From positions 1-17,766 of the forward strand of contig JACPDC010000233.1 of NCBI GenBank assembly GCA_016184235.1: a stretch of 17,766 bases of DNA, read 5' to 3'. The position numbers and the translations under genes were made by a program. This DNA comes from Deltaproteobacteria bacterium (GTDB lineage Bacteria > Desulfobacterota > Binatia > UBA9968). Below, piece by piece: positions 7,863 through 16,006 of the stretch; positions within the stretch are counted from its first letter, which is position 1; each line of letters opens with the position of its first letter. The notes beneath the pieces are model-generated. The model saw nothing but the letters and a program-made list of their open reading frames with translations. It ran no database searches and was not told the origin of the DNA.

Positions 7863-10016
7863 ATGCGAAAATGGATCATCGGCGGCGCGATTCTGCTTGT
7901 TCTCTTCGTGCTCCCCGCTCTCGCCCTTGTCAATCTCAACGCCTTGATCAACCGGAATAAAGACTATCTCCTGGCCCGGGCCGAAGAGGCCTTGGGGCGG
8001 CATGTCGAAGTCGGCGATATCGGAGTGACGTTGTGGGGCGGCATCGGCGTCCGTCTGAAAAACTTCTCTCTGGCTGACGATCCGTCCTTTTCCAAGGAGC
8101 CGTTCGTCCGCGCCGCGGACCTTCAGGTAAACATGAAGTTTCTTCCCCTGCTCAGAAAGGAACTTGAGGTAAGCCGGGTGATTCTGAACCGGCCGGTGAT
8201 CCATGTCATAAAGGACCAGAACGGACGGTTCAACTTTTCTACCGTCGGCCAGGAGAGGGAAAGAAAGGAAGGACGCGGGGAAAAAGAAAAAGGGGAAGTG
8301 AAAAAAGGGCGTGCGGAAGAGCCTGCAGCCCCCCCGGCCCTGCTGGTGTCGCTGGTGGACGTGGATGGCGGCGAGATTCGTTACACCGACAGGAGCCAGG
8401 GCGTCGACTTTCGCGCGACCCGGCTCGATTTTACAATCAAAGAGATCAGCCTGGACCGTCCTGTTGACATCCATTTGTCGGCGGCCTTGTTCGGCGCCGA
8501 CAAACAGAACCTCAAGGTGAAAGGGCGCGTGGGGCCTTTCGGACCCAAGGTCGATCTGCATCTCTTGCCGGTCGAAGCGGATCTCGAGCTGGAAGCGGTG
8601 CCGCTCGCCAGTCTCGAAAAGGGCATTCCCGGATTCAAGCAGAGGCTTCCCAAGGAGATCGATCTCGGCGGCGCCATTGGAGCCAAAGCCCGCGTCTCGG
8701 GGGTTATCGGTAAAGAGGCGCTGCCTGAGATCACAGGCACTATCAATCTTTCCGGCGTCAGCGCGCGCATTCCCCAGCTGCCGCAGCCGATCACGGATGT
8801 GAATGCCAAGATCGACTTCACCGGCAAGAGCGCCGAGCTGCCGGAGAGTCCCCTCCGCATCGGGAAATCGCAAGTCCGCTTGGCCGTTAAGGCCACCAGC
8901 CTCGCGCCCCTGAATCTCAGCTACCGTTTCTCCGCGCCGGAGCTCCGTCTGGCCGATCTCAGAGCCGCGGCCTCCGGAGCGCAGAGGCCGGAACTCCTCA
9001 AAGATTTAAAGAGCGAAGGGAGCGTGGTAATGCGGGACGGAGTCCTGAGCTATCGCGGCAATCTCAGCTCTCCCAGCGGGACGATCGCGGACGGCGATTA
9101 TCAGGACCTTCAAGGCTCGCTCTCCTTCGCCGGCCGGGTGGCGAGGGTCGAGAGTCTGGGCCTCAAGGCATTCGGCGGCGCCCTCAAGGCCGAGGGCCGC
9201 TATGACGCGCGGGAGACCACGCCGCGCTTCGCCGCCACCACCGCTGTCCAGGGGATGGACCTCACGCAGATGTTTCGCTCGCTCGCGCCGTCGGCGCCGC
9301 AAAATATCCGCGGGCTCCTCAACATGGATCTCGACATCACCGGCTCAGGCAAGGAATGGAGCACCATTCAAAGGGCCCTCCAGGGACAAGGCAAGGCGGA
9401 AGTAGTCAACGGGGCGCTGCTCGGTGTGAATCTGGCCGACGGCGTGCTGTCGGGCGCGACCGGCGTCCCCGGTCTTGTCAGTTTGATCCCGGCCGATGTC
9501 AGAAACAAATATCCGGCGATCTTCGCCTCGAAAGACACCGAGTTCAAGCAGCTGAAAGGATCGGCGACCATCGGCGACGGCAAGGCCCGCACGGATGACC
9601 TCGTGATCTCCGCGGCCGAATTCGAAACGCTTGGAAAAGGCTGGTTCGGGTTCGATAGGACGGTCGATTTCCGGGCGCTGCTCTCGTTGTCGCAGCCGCT
9701 TTCCCAGGACATCATCGGCCGCGTCAAGGAGATGAAAAATCTCGCCAATGATCAGGGCCGGATGGAGATCCCATTCAATCTCTCCGGCAAGCTCCCGGGG
9801 GCAAAACCCAGGCCCGATCTCGGCCATATCGCCCGCGCCATGCAGAAGGGGGCGCTGGAGCGGGGTCTGGACAGACTGTTCCGTAAGAAATCTCCCAAAG
9901 GAGGCGAGGAGACGCCTCCTGCGCAGGGACAGCAGCCATCCGGCTCTCAGGAAAAAAAGAAAAGGAGCCCCGCGGAAGAAATCATCCGCGGGCTCGAGGG
10001 GCTCTTCGGCCGGTAG
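7863..10016 (+). CDS. AsmA-family inner-membrane-anchored protein
   Basis: This 717-residue protein starts with one membrane helix (residues about 4-24) followed by a large periplasmic region. Family features include an N-terminal segment with HVEVGDIGVTLWGGIGVRL and a C-terminal repeat-rich part containing GKAEVVNGALLGVNLADG and KGSATIGDGKARTDDLVI, typical of AsmA/YhdP-type proteins implicated in lipid transport between membranes. The start at 7863 follows AAAGGAGA; an in-frame ATG six codons earlier lacks a site. A highly charged Lys/Glu/Arg insert at about residues 132-157 separates the N-terminal domain from the rest, and a Lys-rich linker precedes the C-terminus. It is divergent from the broken dehydrogenase, with 117 AT-rich bases between them. 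The precise AsmA subfamily was not determined. Confidence 0.88.
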   Translation: MRKWIIGGAILLVLFVLPALALVNLNALINRNKDYLLARAEEALGRHVEVGDIGVTLWGGIGVRLKNFSLADDPSFSKEPFVRAADLQVNMKFLPLLRKELEVSRVILNRPVIHVIKDQNGRFNFSTVGQERERKEGRGEKEKGEVKKGRAEEPAAPPALLVSLVDVDGGEIRYTDRSQGVDFRATRLDFTIKEISLDRPVDIHLSAALFGADKQNLKVKGRVGPFGPKVDLHLLPVEADLELEAVPLASLEKGIPGFKQRLPKEIDLGGAIGAKARVSGVIGKEALPEITGTINLSGVSARIPQLPQPITDVNAKIDFTGKSAELPESPLRIGKSQVRLAVKATSLAPLNLSYRFSAPELRLADLRAAASGAQRPELLKDLKSEGSVVMRDGVLSYRGNLSSPSGTIADGDYQDLQGSLSFAGRVARVESLGLKAFGGALKAEGRYDARETTPRFAATTAVQGMDLTQMFRSLAPSAPQNIRGLLNMDLDITGSGKEWSTIQRALQGQGKAEVVNGALLGVNLADGVLSGATGVPGLVSLIPADVRNKYPAIFASKDTEFKQLKGSATIGDGKARTDDLVISAAEFETLGKGWFGFDRTVDFRALLSLSQPLSQDIIGRVKEMKNLANDQGRMEIPFNLSGKLPGAKPRPDLGHIARAMQKGALERGLDRLFRKKSPKGGEETPPAQGQQPSGSQEKKKRSPAEEIIRGLEGLFGR

Positions 10017-10040
10017 GCGCGGCCGTTGATCCCTTCGCCG

Positions 10041-10084
10041 CCTGCCGCACAGGAGGCGACCGGCAGGGCGCTTTCTCCCTGCCG
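10041..10084 (+). other. two mutually exclusive inverted repeats after the AsmA-family gene
   Basis: CGGCAGGG at 10061-10068 can pair perfectly with CCCTGCCG at 10077-10084 (8 bp, 8-base loop), or seven of its bases can pair with CCTGCCG at 10041-10047 (13-base loop). Both cannot form together. No T-run follows, so a simple terminator is not supported; it could be a 3' stability element or a conditional structure. Confidence 0.5.
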
Positions 10085-10095
10085 CGGAAATTGCC

Positions 10096-10120
10096 CATGG
10101 GCCGAAAGTCATGGGCCGAA
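10096..10120 (+). repeat. tandem 11-base direct repeat upstream of the fumarase promoter
   Basis: CATGGGCCGAA occurs twice, at 10096-10106 and 10110-10120, separated by AGT. It ends seven bases before the -35 box of the promoter at 10128. Exact tandem half-sites in this position are typical of a binding site for an activator or repressor; the factor is unknown. Confidence 0.6.
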
Positions 10121-10127
10121 CGGCACC

Positions 10128-10156
10128 TTGACTCCCAGAGATGTGTGCACGATAAT
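10128..10156 (+). promoter_or_regulatory. sigma70-type promoter of the fumarase gene
   Basis: TTGACT (10128-10133, five of six) and GATAAT (10151-10156, five of six) are separated by exactly 17 bases. This predicts a start near 10163 and a leader of about 21 bases holding the GGTGAGG ribosome-binding site before ATG 10184. It is the best promoter match I found in the window. Confidence 0.72.
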
Positions 10157-10183
10157 CCTCGTTAAAGGCAGGTGAGGTAAATC

Positions 10184-11806
<1,623 letters not shown>

Positions 11807-11810
11807 AAGC

Positions 11811-11842
11811 AAGGCTGAAATAGGAAAGATGAAAACGGAAAG
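11811..11842. repeat. purine-rich dispersed repeat, copy 1
   Basis: This 32-base purine-rich stretch lies between the convergent fumarase and cupin genes. Its first 18 bases (11811-11828) match 14499-14516 at 17 of 18 positions, the one difference being C for A at the fifth base. The rest is built from the same words, GATGAAAA and CGGAAAG. Confidence 0.6.
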
Positions 11843-11852
11843 CTGGGCGAAG

Positions 11853-12236
11853 CTAAGCCGTTTCGGCCTGGACGCGCTGGCGCACGTCTTTGCGCGTCAC
11901 GTAATCGATGATCTGAATCTTTTCCGCCGGCCCGGAGCGGTTCCCCATCATAATCATCGGGCCTGAGCCGGTGTTCTCCAGCTGATAGAAAGAGCCGCCG
12001 GTGATGAGCGCGGCCTGGCCCGGCTTGAGCGTCATCCTGCCGCCGTCCGGAAAGCTCATGGTGCATTCGCCTTCGAGGACCACGAAGGTCTGGTCCGCAT
12101 TGTGGCAGTGCATCTCGTCTTTCTGCCCGGGCTTGTAGTAGTGCATCCAGGCGTGAAAGCGCGGCGTGTCGAAGATGTTCTTGCGCCGTTTTTCCTTATG
12201 AGCTAAATCGACCATATCTACGATCTCGATGGGCAT
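11853..12236 (-). CDS. small cupin-domain protein
   Basis: This 127-residue single-domain cupin has motif 1 as H43-C-H45-(x3)-Q49 within DEMHCHNADQTFVVLEGE, with Gln where Glu is usual. Motif 2 is PGQAALITGGSFYQLENTG, with Gln at about residue 85 where the metal-binding His is usual. A complete three-His/one-Glu metal site is therefore not present; it may bind metal weakly or act as a sensor or isomerase. The start at 12236 is chosen because GGAG lies 7 bases before it; an in-frame ATG at 12287 would add a 17-residue extension without a site. It is convergent with the fumarase gene and divergent from the alpha-hydroxy-acid dehydrogenase gene, with which it may share a substrate. Confidence 0.88.
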   Translation of the reverse strand: MPIEIVDMVDLAHKEKRRKNIFDTPRFHAWMHYYKPGQKDEMHCHNADQTFVVLEGECTMSFPDGGRMTLKPGQAALITGGSFYQLENTGSGPMIMMGNRSGPAEKIQIIDYVTRKDVRQRVQAETA

Positions 12237-12311
12237 GGGTGGCTCCTTTCCGGCAGCGAGAATAAACAAAGACGCAGCTTTTTTCAAGCAGGATTCACGC
12301 GCGGCGTGGGA

Positions 12312-12340
12312 TTGACGCGGGCGCGGTAGATTGATTAAGT
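12312..12340 (+). promoter_or_regulatory. candidate promoter of the alpha-hydroxy-acid dehydrogenase gene
   Basis: TTGACG (five of six) at 12312-12317 is followed after 17 bases by TTAAGT (three of six) at 12335-12340. The position, about 37 bases before the start codon, is sensible, but the -10 is poor. Confidence 0.35.
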
Positions 12341-12376
12341 TTTGCCTTGCAGGGGAAAAATGAAGGAGGTCCGAGT

Positions 12377-13450
12377 ATGAGCGTCGATTTTGTCACCAAT
12401 CAGGAGATCATCATGGCGGCCCGCCGCAATCTCACCCAGAACGTCTGGGACTATCTCACCGGCGGCGCGGAGTCCGAGACCACCATGCGGCGCAACCGCC
12501 TGGCCCTGGACAGCCTGGCCTTCAGGCCGCGCGTGCTGGTCAATGTGTCGAAGATTGATACGTCGACATCTTTCCTGGGCCACAGGCTGCGCATCCCGGT
12601 GATGTTAGCTCCCATCGGCTCGCTCCAGACCCTGGTTCCGGAGGGGGGAGTGGCGGTGGCCAAGGCGGCGGCGGAGTTCGGCACGATCCCATTTGTCAGC
12701 ACCGCGACCGAGCCTACTCTGGAGGAGACCGCCGCGGCGAGCCCGAATCCCAAGATCTTTCAGCTCTACGTGCAGGGGGACATGAAGTGGGTCGAGGATA
12801 TTCTGGGCCGGGTGAAGAAGGCGGGCTACAAAGCTCTCTGCCTCACGGTGGACACCGCCCTCTACAGCAGGCGGGAGCGGCAGATGATGGACCGCTGGCT
12901 TCCTCCGAGCAGGCGCAGGTCAGGCTACGAGCATCGCGCGGCGCTGACCTGGGAAACGATGGACGCGATCAAGGAGATCGGCGGCCTGCCCTTTATCCTC
13001 AAAGGCGTGGCGACGGCCGAGGATGCCGAGATCGCCGTCAGGCATGGAGTCCAGACCATCTATGTCTCCAACCACGGCGGCCGCCAGCTCGACCACAACC
13101 GCGGCACCATCGAGATGCTCCCCGAGATCGTCGCGGCGGTCGGCGGCAAAGCGGAGATCCTGCTGGACGGCGGCATTGTCCGGGGGAGCGATGTCCTGAA
13201 GGCGGTCGTGCTCGGCGCCAAGGCGGTGGCGATCGGCAAGCTTCAGGGCTGGGGGCTCGGCGCCGCCGGGCAGGCGGGGCTGGTGCGCGTCCTGGAACTG
13301 CTCGAAAACGAGATCACCATCACCATGGGGTTGCTCGGCGTGCGCAGCATGGCCGAGCTGACATCGGCCCACATTTGCAAGGGAGCGCCGGTAACCCCGC
13401 CGCACGAGATGAGCGCCTTTCCCTATATTCCCGGCGGGCAAATAGTTTAG
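12377..13450 (+). CDS. FMN-dependent alpha-hydroxy-acid dehydrogenase/oxidase
   Basis: This 357-residue TIM-barrel flavoenzyme belongs to the glycolate oxidase/lactate dehydrogenase/mandelate dehydrogenase family, which oxidises L-2-hydroxy acids to 2-oxo acids. Family landmarks, compared with spinach glycolate oxidase: Y26 in WDYLTGGAE (Y24), the Tyr in FQLYVQGD (Y129), K209 in FILKGV (K230), and H233 and R236 in SNHGGRQLD (H254, R257; same spacing). LDGGIVRG binds the FMN phosphate. The second phosphate Arg, normally in GRP, is Lys here (AIGK, K288). The start has AAGGAGG upstream. The stop codon overlaps the stop of the convergent LLM gene: TAG at 13448-13450 and, on the other strand, TAA at 13447-13449. 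The substrate is not predictable from sequence. Confidence 0.95.
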   Translation: MSVDFVTNQEIIMAARRNLTQNVWDYLTGGAESETTMRRNRLALDSLAFRPRVLVNVSKIDTSTSFLGHRLRIPVMLAPIGSLQTLVPEGGVAVAKAAAEFGTIPFVSTATEPTLEETAAASPNPKIFQLYVQGDMKWVEDILGRVKKAGYKALCLTVDTALYSRRERQMMDRWLPPSRRRSGYEHRAALTWETMDAIKEIGGLPFILKGVATAEDAEIAVRHGVQTIYVSNHGGRQLDHNRGTIEMLPEIVAAVGGKAEILLDGGIVRGSDVLKAVVLGAKAVAIGKLQGWGLGAAGQAGLVRVLELLENEITITMGLLGVRSMAELTSAHICKGAPVTPPHEMSAFPYIPGGQIV

Positions 13451-14430
13451 CGGAACCTCGGCATGACCTCCTTGGCCATGATCTCCATCGACTCGAGGAT
13501 CTTTTTCTGTGCGAGAGTCGCGAAGTGCATCATGAAGATGAGGTAGTTGGTTCCGGTCTCCCGGATCTCCTCGATCCTCTCGATCAAGCGCTTGGGGTCG
13601 CCCACCAGCACCATTCCCTCTTGATAGAGCTGTTCGTAGCTGCGCGGCCTCACCTGGATCCGCGCGGCAAAGTAGGGTCCCATCGCCTGGAGGGCGTTTT
13701 TTCGCGCCTCCTGCTCGGTCGCGGCGACGTGGGTCTGAAAGCACTGCCCGACGTCGGGATTTTTTGCCTTGTGGCCGGAGCGAGCCAGGGTCTCCTTATA
13801 GAAGGCCACCTTTTGCCCCACCTCGGCGATGCTCTTGCAGCTCGCGTAGGGAATCCCCAGAATCGGGTATCCGCGCTCGCCGGCGACTTTGTATGAGCCC
13901 TCGCTGAGGCAGGCGAAGTAGAGGGGAGGCGTGGGCTTCTGCACCGGCAGGACATTGAGAGAAACGCCATTGATCCGGTGATATTTGCCCTTGTAGGAAA
14001 CCTTGCCCTCGCGCCAGGCCATCTCGACAACTTCCAGGCCTTCGACCAGCATCTCCCGGTTGTCCTCCTTGACGCCGAAGCCGGCGAGCTCCGGCGGGGT
14101 TCCCCGGCCGACGCCGAAGTCCAATCTGCCGCCGCTCAGCACGTCCACCATGGCGTACTCTTCGGCGACGAAGATGGGATTGCGGTAGGGCAGGAGACAG
14201 ACCGCGACCCCGAGGCGGATCTTTTCCGTGCATTTCGCGGCAACGGACATGAAGGCCGGCGGCGAAGGGATGACGCCGAGAAAGTCGAAGTGGTGCTCGC
14301 CGAACCAGAAACAGTCGTAGCCCAACTGCTCGGCCCACTTGACCTGCTCGAACATCTCATCGTAGTAGCCTCCGAGCTGCTTGTTGGCCTCGGGGAGGTT
14401 GTCACCGATGATGAACATGCCGAATTTCAT
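13447..14430 (-). CDS. LLM-class flavin-dependent oxidoreductase (luciferase-like)
   Basis: This 327-residue enzyme belongs to the bacterial luciferase-like monooxygenase superfamily. Typical segments are WAEQLGYDCFWFGEHHF near residues 32-50, KIRLGVAVCLLPYRNP, and GGRLDFGVGRG, followed by a C-terminal part with LVGDPKRLIERIEEI. Such proteins use reduced FMN or F420 to oxidise organic substrates; the cofactor cannot be decided here. The start at 14430 begins MKFGMFIIGDN, the usual family start, with AAGG and GGGAGG upstream at acceptable distance. The same frame is open upstream to 14946 but has no family character. It is convergent with the alpha-hydroxy-acid dehydrogenase gene, with stop codons overlapping by two bases. 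Confidence 0.93.
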   Translation of the reverse strand: MKFGMFIIGDNLPEANKQLGGYYDEMFEQVKWAEQLGYDCFWFGEHHFDFLGVIPSPPAFMSVAAKCTEKIRLGVAVCLLPYRNPIFVAEEYAMVDVLSGGRLDFGVGRGTPPELAGFGVKEDNREMLVEGLEVVEMAWREGKVSYKGKYHRINGVSLNVLPVQKPTPPLYFACLSEGSYKVAGERGYPILGIPYASCKSIAEVGQKVAFYKETLARSGHKAKNPDVGQCFQTHVAATEQEARKNALQAMGPYFAARIQVRPRSYEQLYQEGMVLVGDPKRLIERIEEIRETGTNYLIFMMHFATLAQKKILESMEIMAKEVMPRFR

Positions 14431-14498
14431 TTCTGCGCCTTGCCTCCCTGCTTGTCGTAAGTTTCCGGCGATTCTATGCGAGGGGAGTGAGGAAAAAC

Positions 14499-14538
14499 AA
14501 GGATGAAATAGGAAAGCGGAAAGATGAAACGGGAAACT
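14499..14538. repeat. purine-rich dispersed repeat, copy 2
   Basis: This purine-rich stretch lies between the LLM and DUF1178 genes. Its first 18 bases (14499-14516) match the element at 11811. They are followed by an internal reiteration of GGAAAG, GGAAAG and GATGAAA-type words. It ends at the stop codon of the DUF1178 gene. Confidence 0.6.
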
Positions 14539-14986
14539 AACTGTCCAGCTCCGGCTTGGGAAGGGTGGAGTAGGGAATCCCCTCCTCGTCAAGTTCCTCG
14601 CGCTCCTGGGGGGTGGAGGTGCCGTGAATGGCCTTCTTTGCGCTCCGGCCGTCGAAGATCGCCCGCGCCTCCTCGGCGAAGCGCGGACCGACATCCTCGA
14701 AGTTCTCGCGCACGTAGTGGTTGAGGCGGATGAGCAGCTCTTTCGCCTGCTCCGGCGTGAGAGCGACTTCAGCGGCCTTTTTCGTCCGGGCGGGCTGCTT
14801 TTTCTCTTCTTTGTCCCCGCGGCTGCTGAGCACGGCGCAGGCATGCGCCACCCTTTCCACCTTGGTGGTGCCGCAGGTGGGGCAGGAGATAAGCTTCTTT
14901 TCGGCCTGTTCCTGGAAGCCTTCGAAGCTCGGAAACCAGCCTTCAAACTGGTGCTTTTTCTTGCAGACGAGGTCGTACGCGACCAT
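14537..14986 (-). CDS. DUF1178-family zinc-ribbon protein
   Basis: This 149-residue protein opens with YDLVCKKKHQFEGWF, the DUF1178 start. C8 and the pair C35-P-T-C38 form a probable zinc ribbon. A charged Lys-rich linker follows, then the conserved C-terminal half with HYVRENFEDVGPRFAEEAR and a Pro/Glu-rich tail. The function of the family is unknown; the ribbon resembles those of FmdB-like regulatory proteins. The start at 14986 has only a weak upstream purine stretch (AGTAGAGA). It is transcribed in the same direction as the LLM gene downstream and the YgiT-type gene upstream (54-base gap). Confidence 0.88.
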   Translation of the reverse strand: MVAYDLVCKKKHQFEGWFPSFEGFQEQAEKKLISCPTCGTTKVERVAHACAVLSSRGDKEEKKQPARTKKAAEVALTPEQAKELLIRLNHYVRENFEDVGPRFAEEARAIFDGRSAKKAIHGTSTPQEREELDEEGIPYSTLPKPELDS

Positions 14987-15027
14987 ATAATCTCTACTTA
15001 AGGCCTGTGGGGACGACTGTCAAGGGC

Positions 15028-15040
15028 GGGTCAGGGACCC
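15028..15040. repeat. GGGTC-AGG-GACCC inverted repeat next to the YgiT-type gene
   Basis: A perfect five-base inverted repeat with a 3-base centre directly abuts the stop codon of the YgiT-type gene. It is nested inside a wider GGCCTG/CAGGCC pair (15002-15007 with 15042-15047). The same GGGTC/GACCC arms recur at 15319-15329. Confidence 0.5.
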
Positions 15041-15271
15041 TCAGGCCGACTTGCGTCTTGGGTGCATCCGTTCGAAAGCCGGAGAGTACGCCTCGATCTC
15101 CCGCATTGCGTCGCGATCGTAGACCTTCTCCCCGCAGTCTGGACACTCGTGGTATTGCAGGTTGGGGACCGTGTATCTTTTTCCCTTGAAGCTTCCAGTC
15201 CAACTGCGGCGGACCTTTTTGACCTTCCTGCTGCCGCATGAAGGACACGTCGTGATTTTGAGCATGGTCAT
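15041..15271 (-). CDS. YgiT-type zinc finger protein
   Basis: This 76-residue protein has two C-x-x-C knuckles, CPSCGSRK near residue 9 and HECPDCGEKV near residue 42, in the order and spacing of the N-terminal zinc domain of YgiT/MqsA antitoxins. The helix-turn-helix DNA-binding half of MqsA is absent, so this is the short stand-alone form. Stand-alone YgiT-type proteins often accompany a small toxin, but none lies directly beside it; the nearest is the ParE-type gene 97 bases upstream with its own antitoxin. The start is ambiguous: AGGAG is very close to ATG 15271 and better spaced from ATG 15265. Its two sides carry related GGGTC/GACCC inverted repeats. Confidence 0.85.
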   Translation of the reverse strand: MTMLKITTCPSCGSRKVKKVRRSWTGSFKGKRYTVPNLQYHECPDCGEKVYDRDAMREIEAYSPAFERMHPRRKSA

Positions 15272-15318
15272 TTTCTCCTACAGTACCTTCTTGGATGAAA
15301 CCAGAAAAACTGGAATCG

Positions 15319-15329
15319 GGGTCAGACCC
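15319..15329. repeat. GGGTC-A-GACCC palindrome upstream of the YgiT-type gene
   Basis: A perfect 11-base palindrome with a single-base centre lies in the gap between the toxin stop and the YgiT-type start. GGGTCAGACCC-type palindromes are, from memory, frequent next to REP-associated tyrosine transposases in some bacteria; no such transposase is visible here. Confidence 0.5.
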
Positions 15330-15367
15330 GCACCACTACCGGACCCAGCCGGTCAATCTGCCAGCCA

Positions 15368-15661
15368 TCATCCGCGAGATTGCCACCGTCGCGGATCCCG
15401 CCGAGCATGCATGCAGGCCACAACGACAATCTGATCCTCAACAATGCGGTAGTAAAGCCCGTACGGAAAACGATGAAACAGCGCGCGGTGGGTCTGACGA
15501 TGAATAACGGGGAATTGCAAGGGGTTCGCCACTACAGATTCCATGACTGCGTTCGCGGCTGCAAGAAATTCCTCACCAAGACCATTTTGCTGAGCCTCGT
15601 ACCACCGGTAGGCGTCTTCAACGTCCGCAGAGGCCGCAGGACGAACGATTGGCGGCTTCAC
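15368..15661 (-). CDS. ParE/RelE-family toxin
   Basis: This 97-residue toxin has the ParE/RelE fold signature: an N-terminal helix pair with DVEDAYRWYEAQQNGLGEEF, then FPYGLYYRIVEDQIVVVACM and the closing HARRDPRRW. ParE-type members poison DNA gyrase and RelE-type members cleave mRNA; sequence alone does not decide. It starts at GTG 15661, whose GTGA overlaps the antitoxin's stop, so translation is probably coupled. It is expressed from the antitoxin promoter. It lies at the downstream end of the cassette region, but no attC was found after its stop. Confidence 0.93.
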   Translation of the reverse strand: MKPPIVRPAASADVEDAYRWYEAQQNGLGEEFLAAANAVMESVVANPLQFPVIHRQTHRALFHRFPYGLYYRIVEDQIVVVACMHARRDPRRWQSRG

Positions 15662-15879
15662 CTGGGGCGGGTACGAATCTGCCGGAGGACCTCTTCCCAG
15701 GGTATGCCTTCAGGTCCTGAGTGTTCGAGGTCATCCAATCGCCGGTCCAATTCCTCCCGCTGCGCGTCGGTGAGGGGTATAGCGTCCGGCGACTCGCTGA
15801 GGCTCTCCCACAGTTCCTCGATCAGCCGCAACCGTTCCTCGGAGCTCAGGCTATCTATGTTTAGTGCGGGTTTACTCAT
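15658..15879 (-). CDS. addiction-module antitoxin (Unstab_antitox / TIGR02574 family)
   Basis: This 73-residue antitoxin has LSSEERLRLIEELWESL near the N-terminus, PLTDAQREELDRRLDDLE in the middle and the PEGIPWEEV motif near the C-terminus, all hallmarks of the TIGR02574 putative addiction module component. It neutralises the ParE-type toxin encoded directly downstream, with which it overlaps by four bases. The start at 15879 is preferred over an in-frame ATG at 15915 because resemblance starts there. No strong Shine-Dalgarno is seen; a CATAAT -10-like box lies only about 10 bases upstream, so the message may be almost leaderless. The TTAGGC core that would begin this unit as a cassette is at 15940-15935. 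Confidence 0.92.
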   Translation of the reverse strand: MSKPALNIDSLSSEERLRLIEELWESLSESPDAIPLTDAQREELDRRLDDLEHSGPEGIPWEEVLRQIRTRPR

Positions 15880-15934
15880 GCTCGAATTATGCCACTTTCG
15901 TTGTCCATCTGCCACACCTCACTACAACTTTGCA

Positions 15935-16006
15935 GCCTAACGTTCACGTTGACCGGCCGCGGCGAGCGAATGCGAGCCAGCGGTCCGGTCGAACGTGCTG
16001 TTATGC
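15935..16006 (-). other. integron attC recombination site
   Basis: On the minus strand this 72-base site runs from GCATAAC (R'', 16006-16000) to GTTAGGC (R', 15941-15935), the latter a perfect GTTRRRY core. Inside, the strand folds on itself: CACGTT (15945-15950) with AACGTG (15992-15997), GACCGG (15951-15956) with CCGGTC (15985-15990), and CCGC (15957-15960) with GCGG (15980-15983). Two bases stay unpaired on one arm, G15991 and T15984 on the plus strand. A G and a T extrahelical on the same arm, 7-8 bases apart, is the known pattern of the attC bottom strand that directs IntI strand choice. The orientation places the site directly after the minus-strand gene ending at 16035. Confidence 0.85.

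Noticed and set aside
6861..8873. A 670-codon open frame on the minus strand
   Set aside because: Only its middle (below 7745) is the dehydrogenase; the upper part is antisense to the AsmA-family gene and the lower part is out of frame after the deletion. Its length comes from GC-rich antisense openness.
14431..14946. N-terminal extension of the LLM-class oxidoreductase
   Set aside because: The family start and ribosome-binding sites are at 14430. The extension is antisense-like Ser/Arg/Pro-rich sequence overlapping the DUF1178 gene in another frame.
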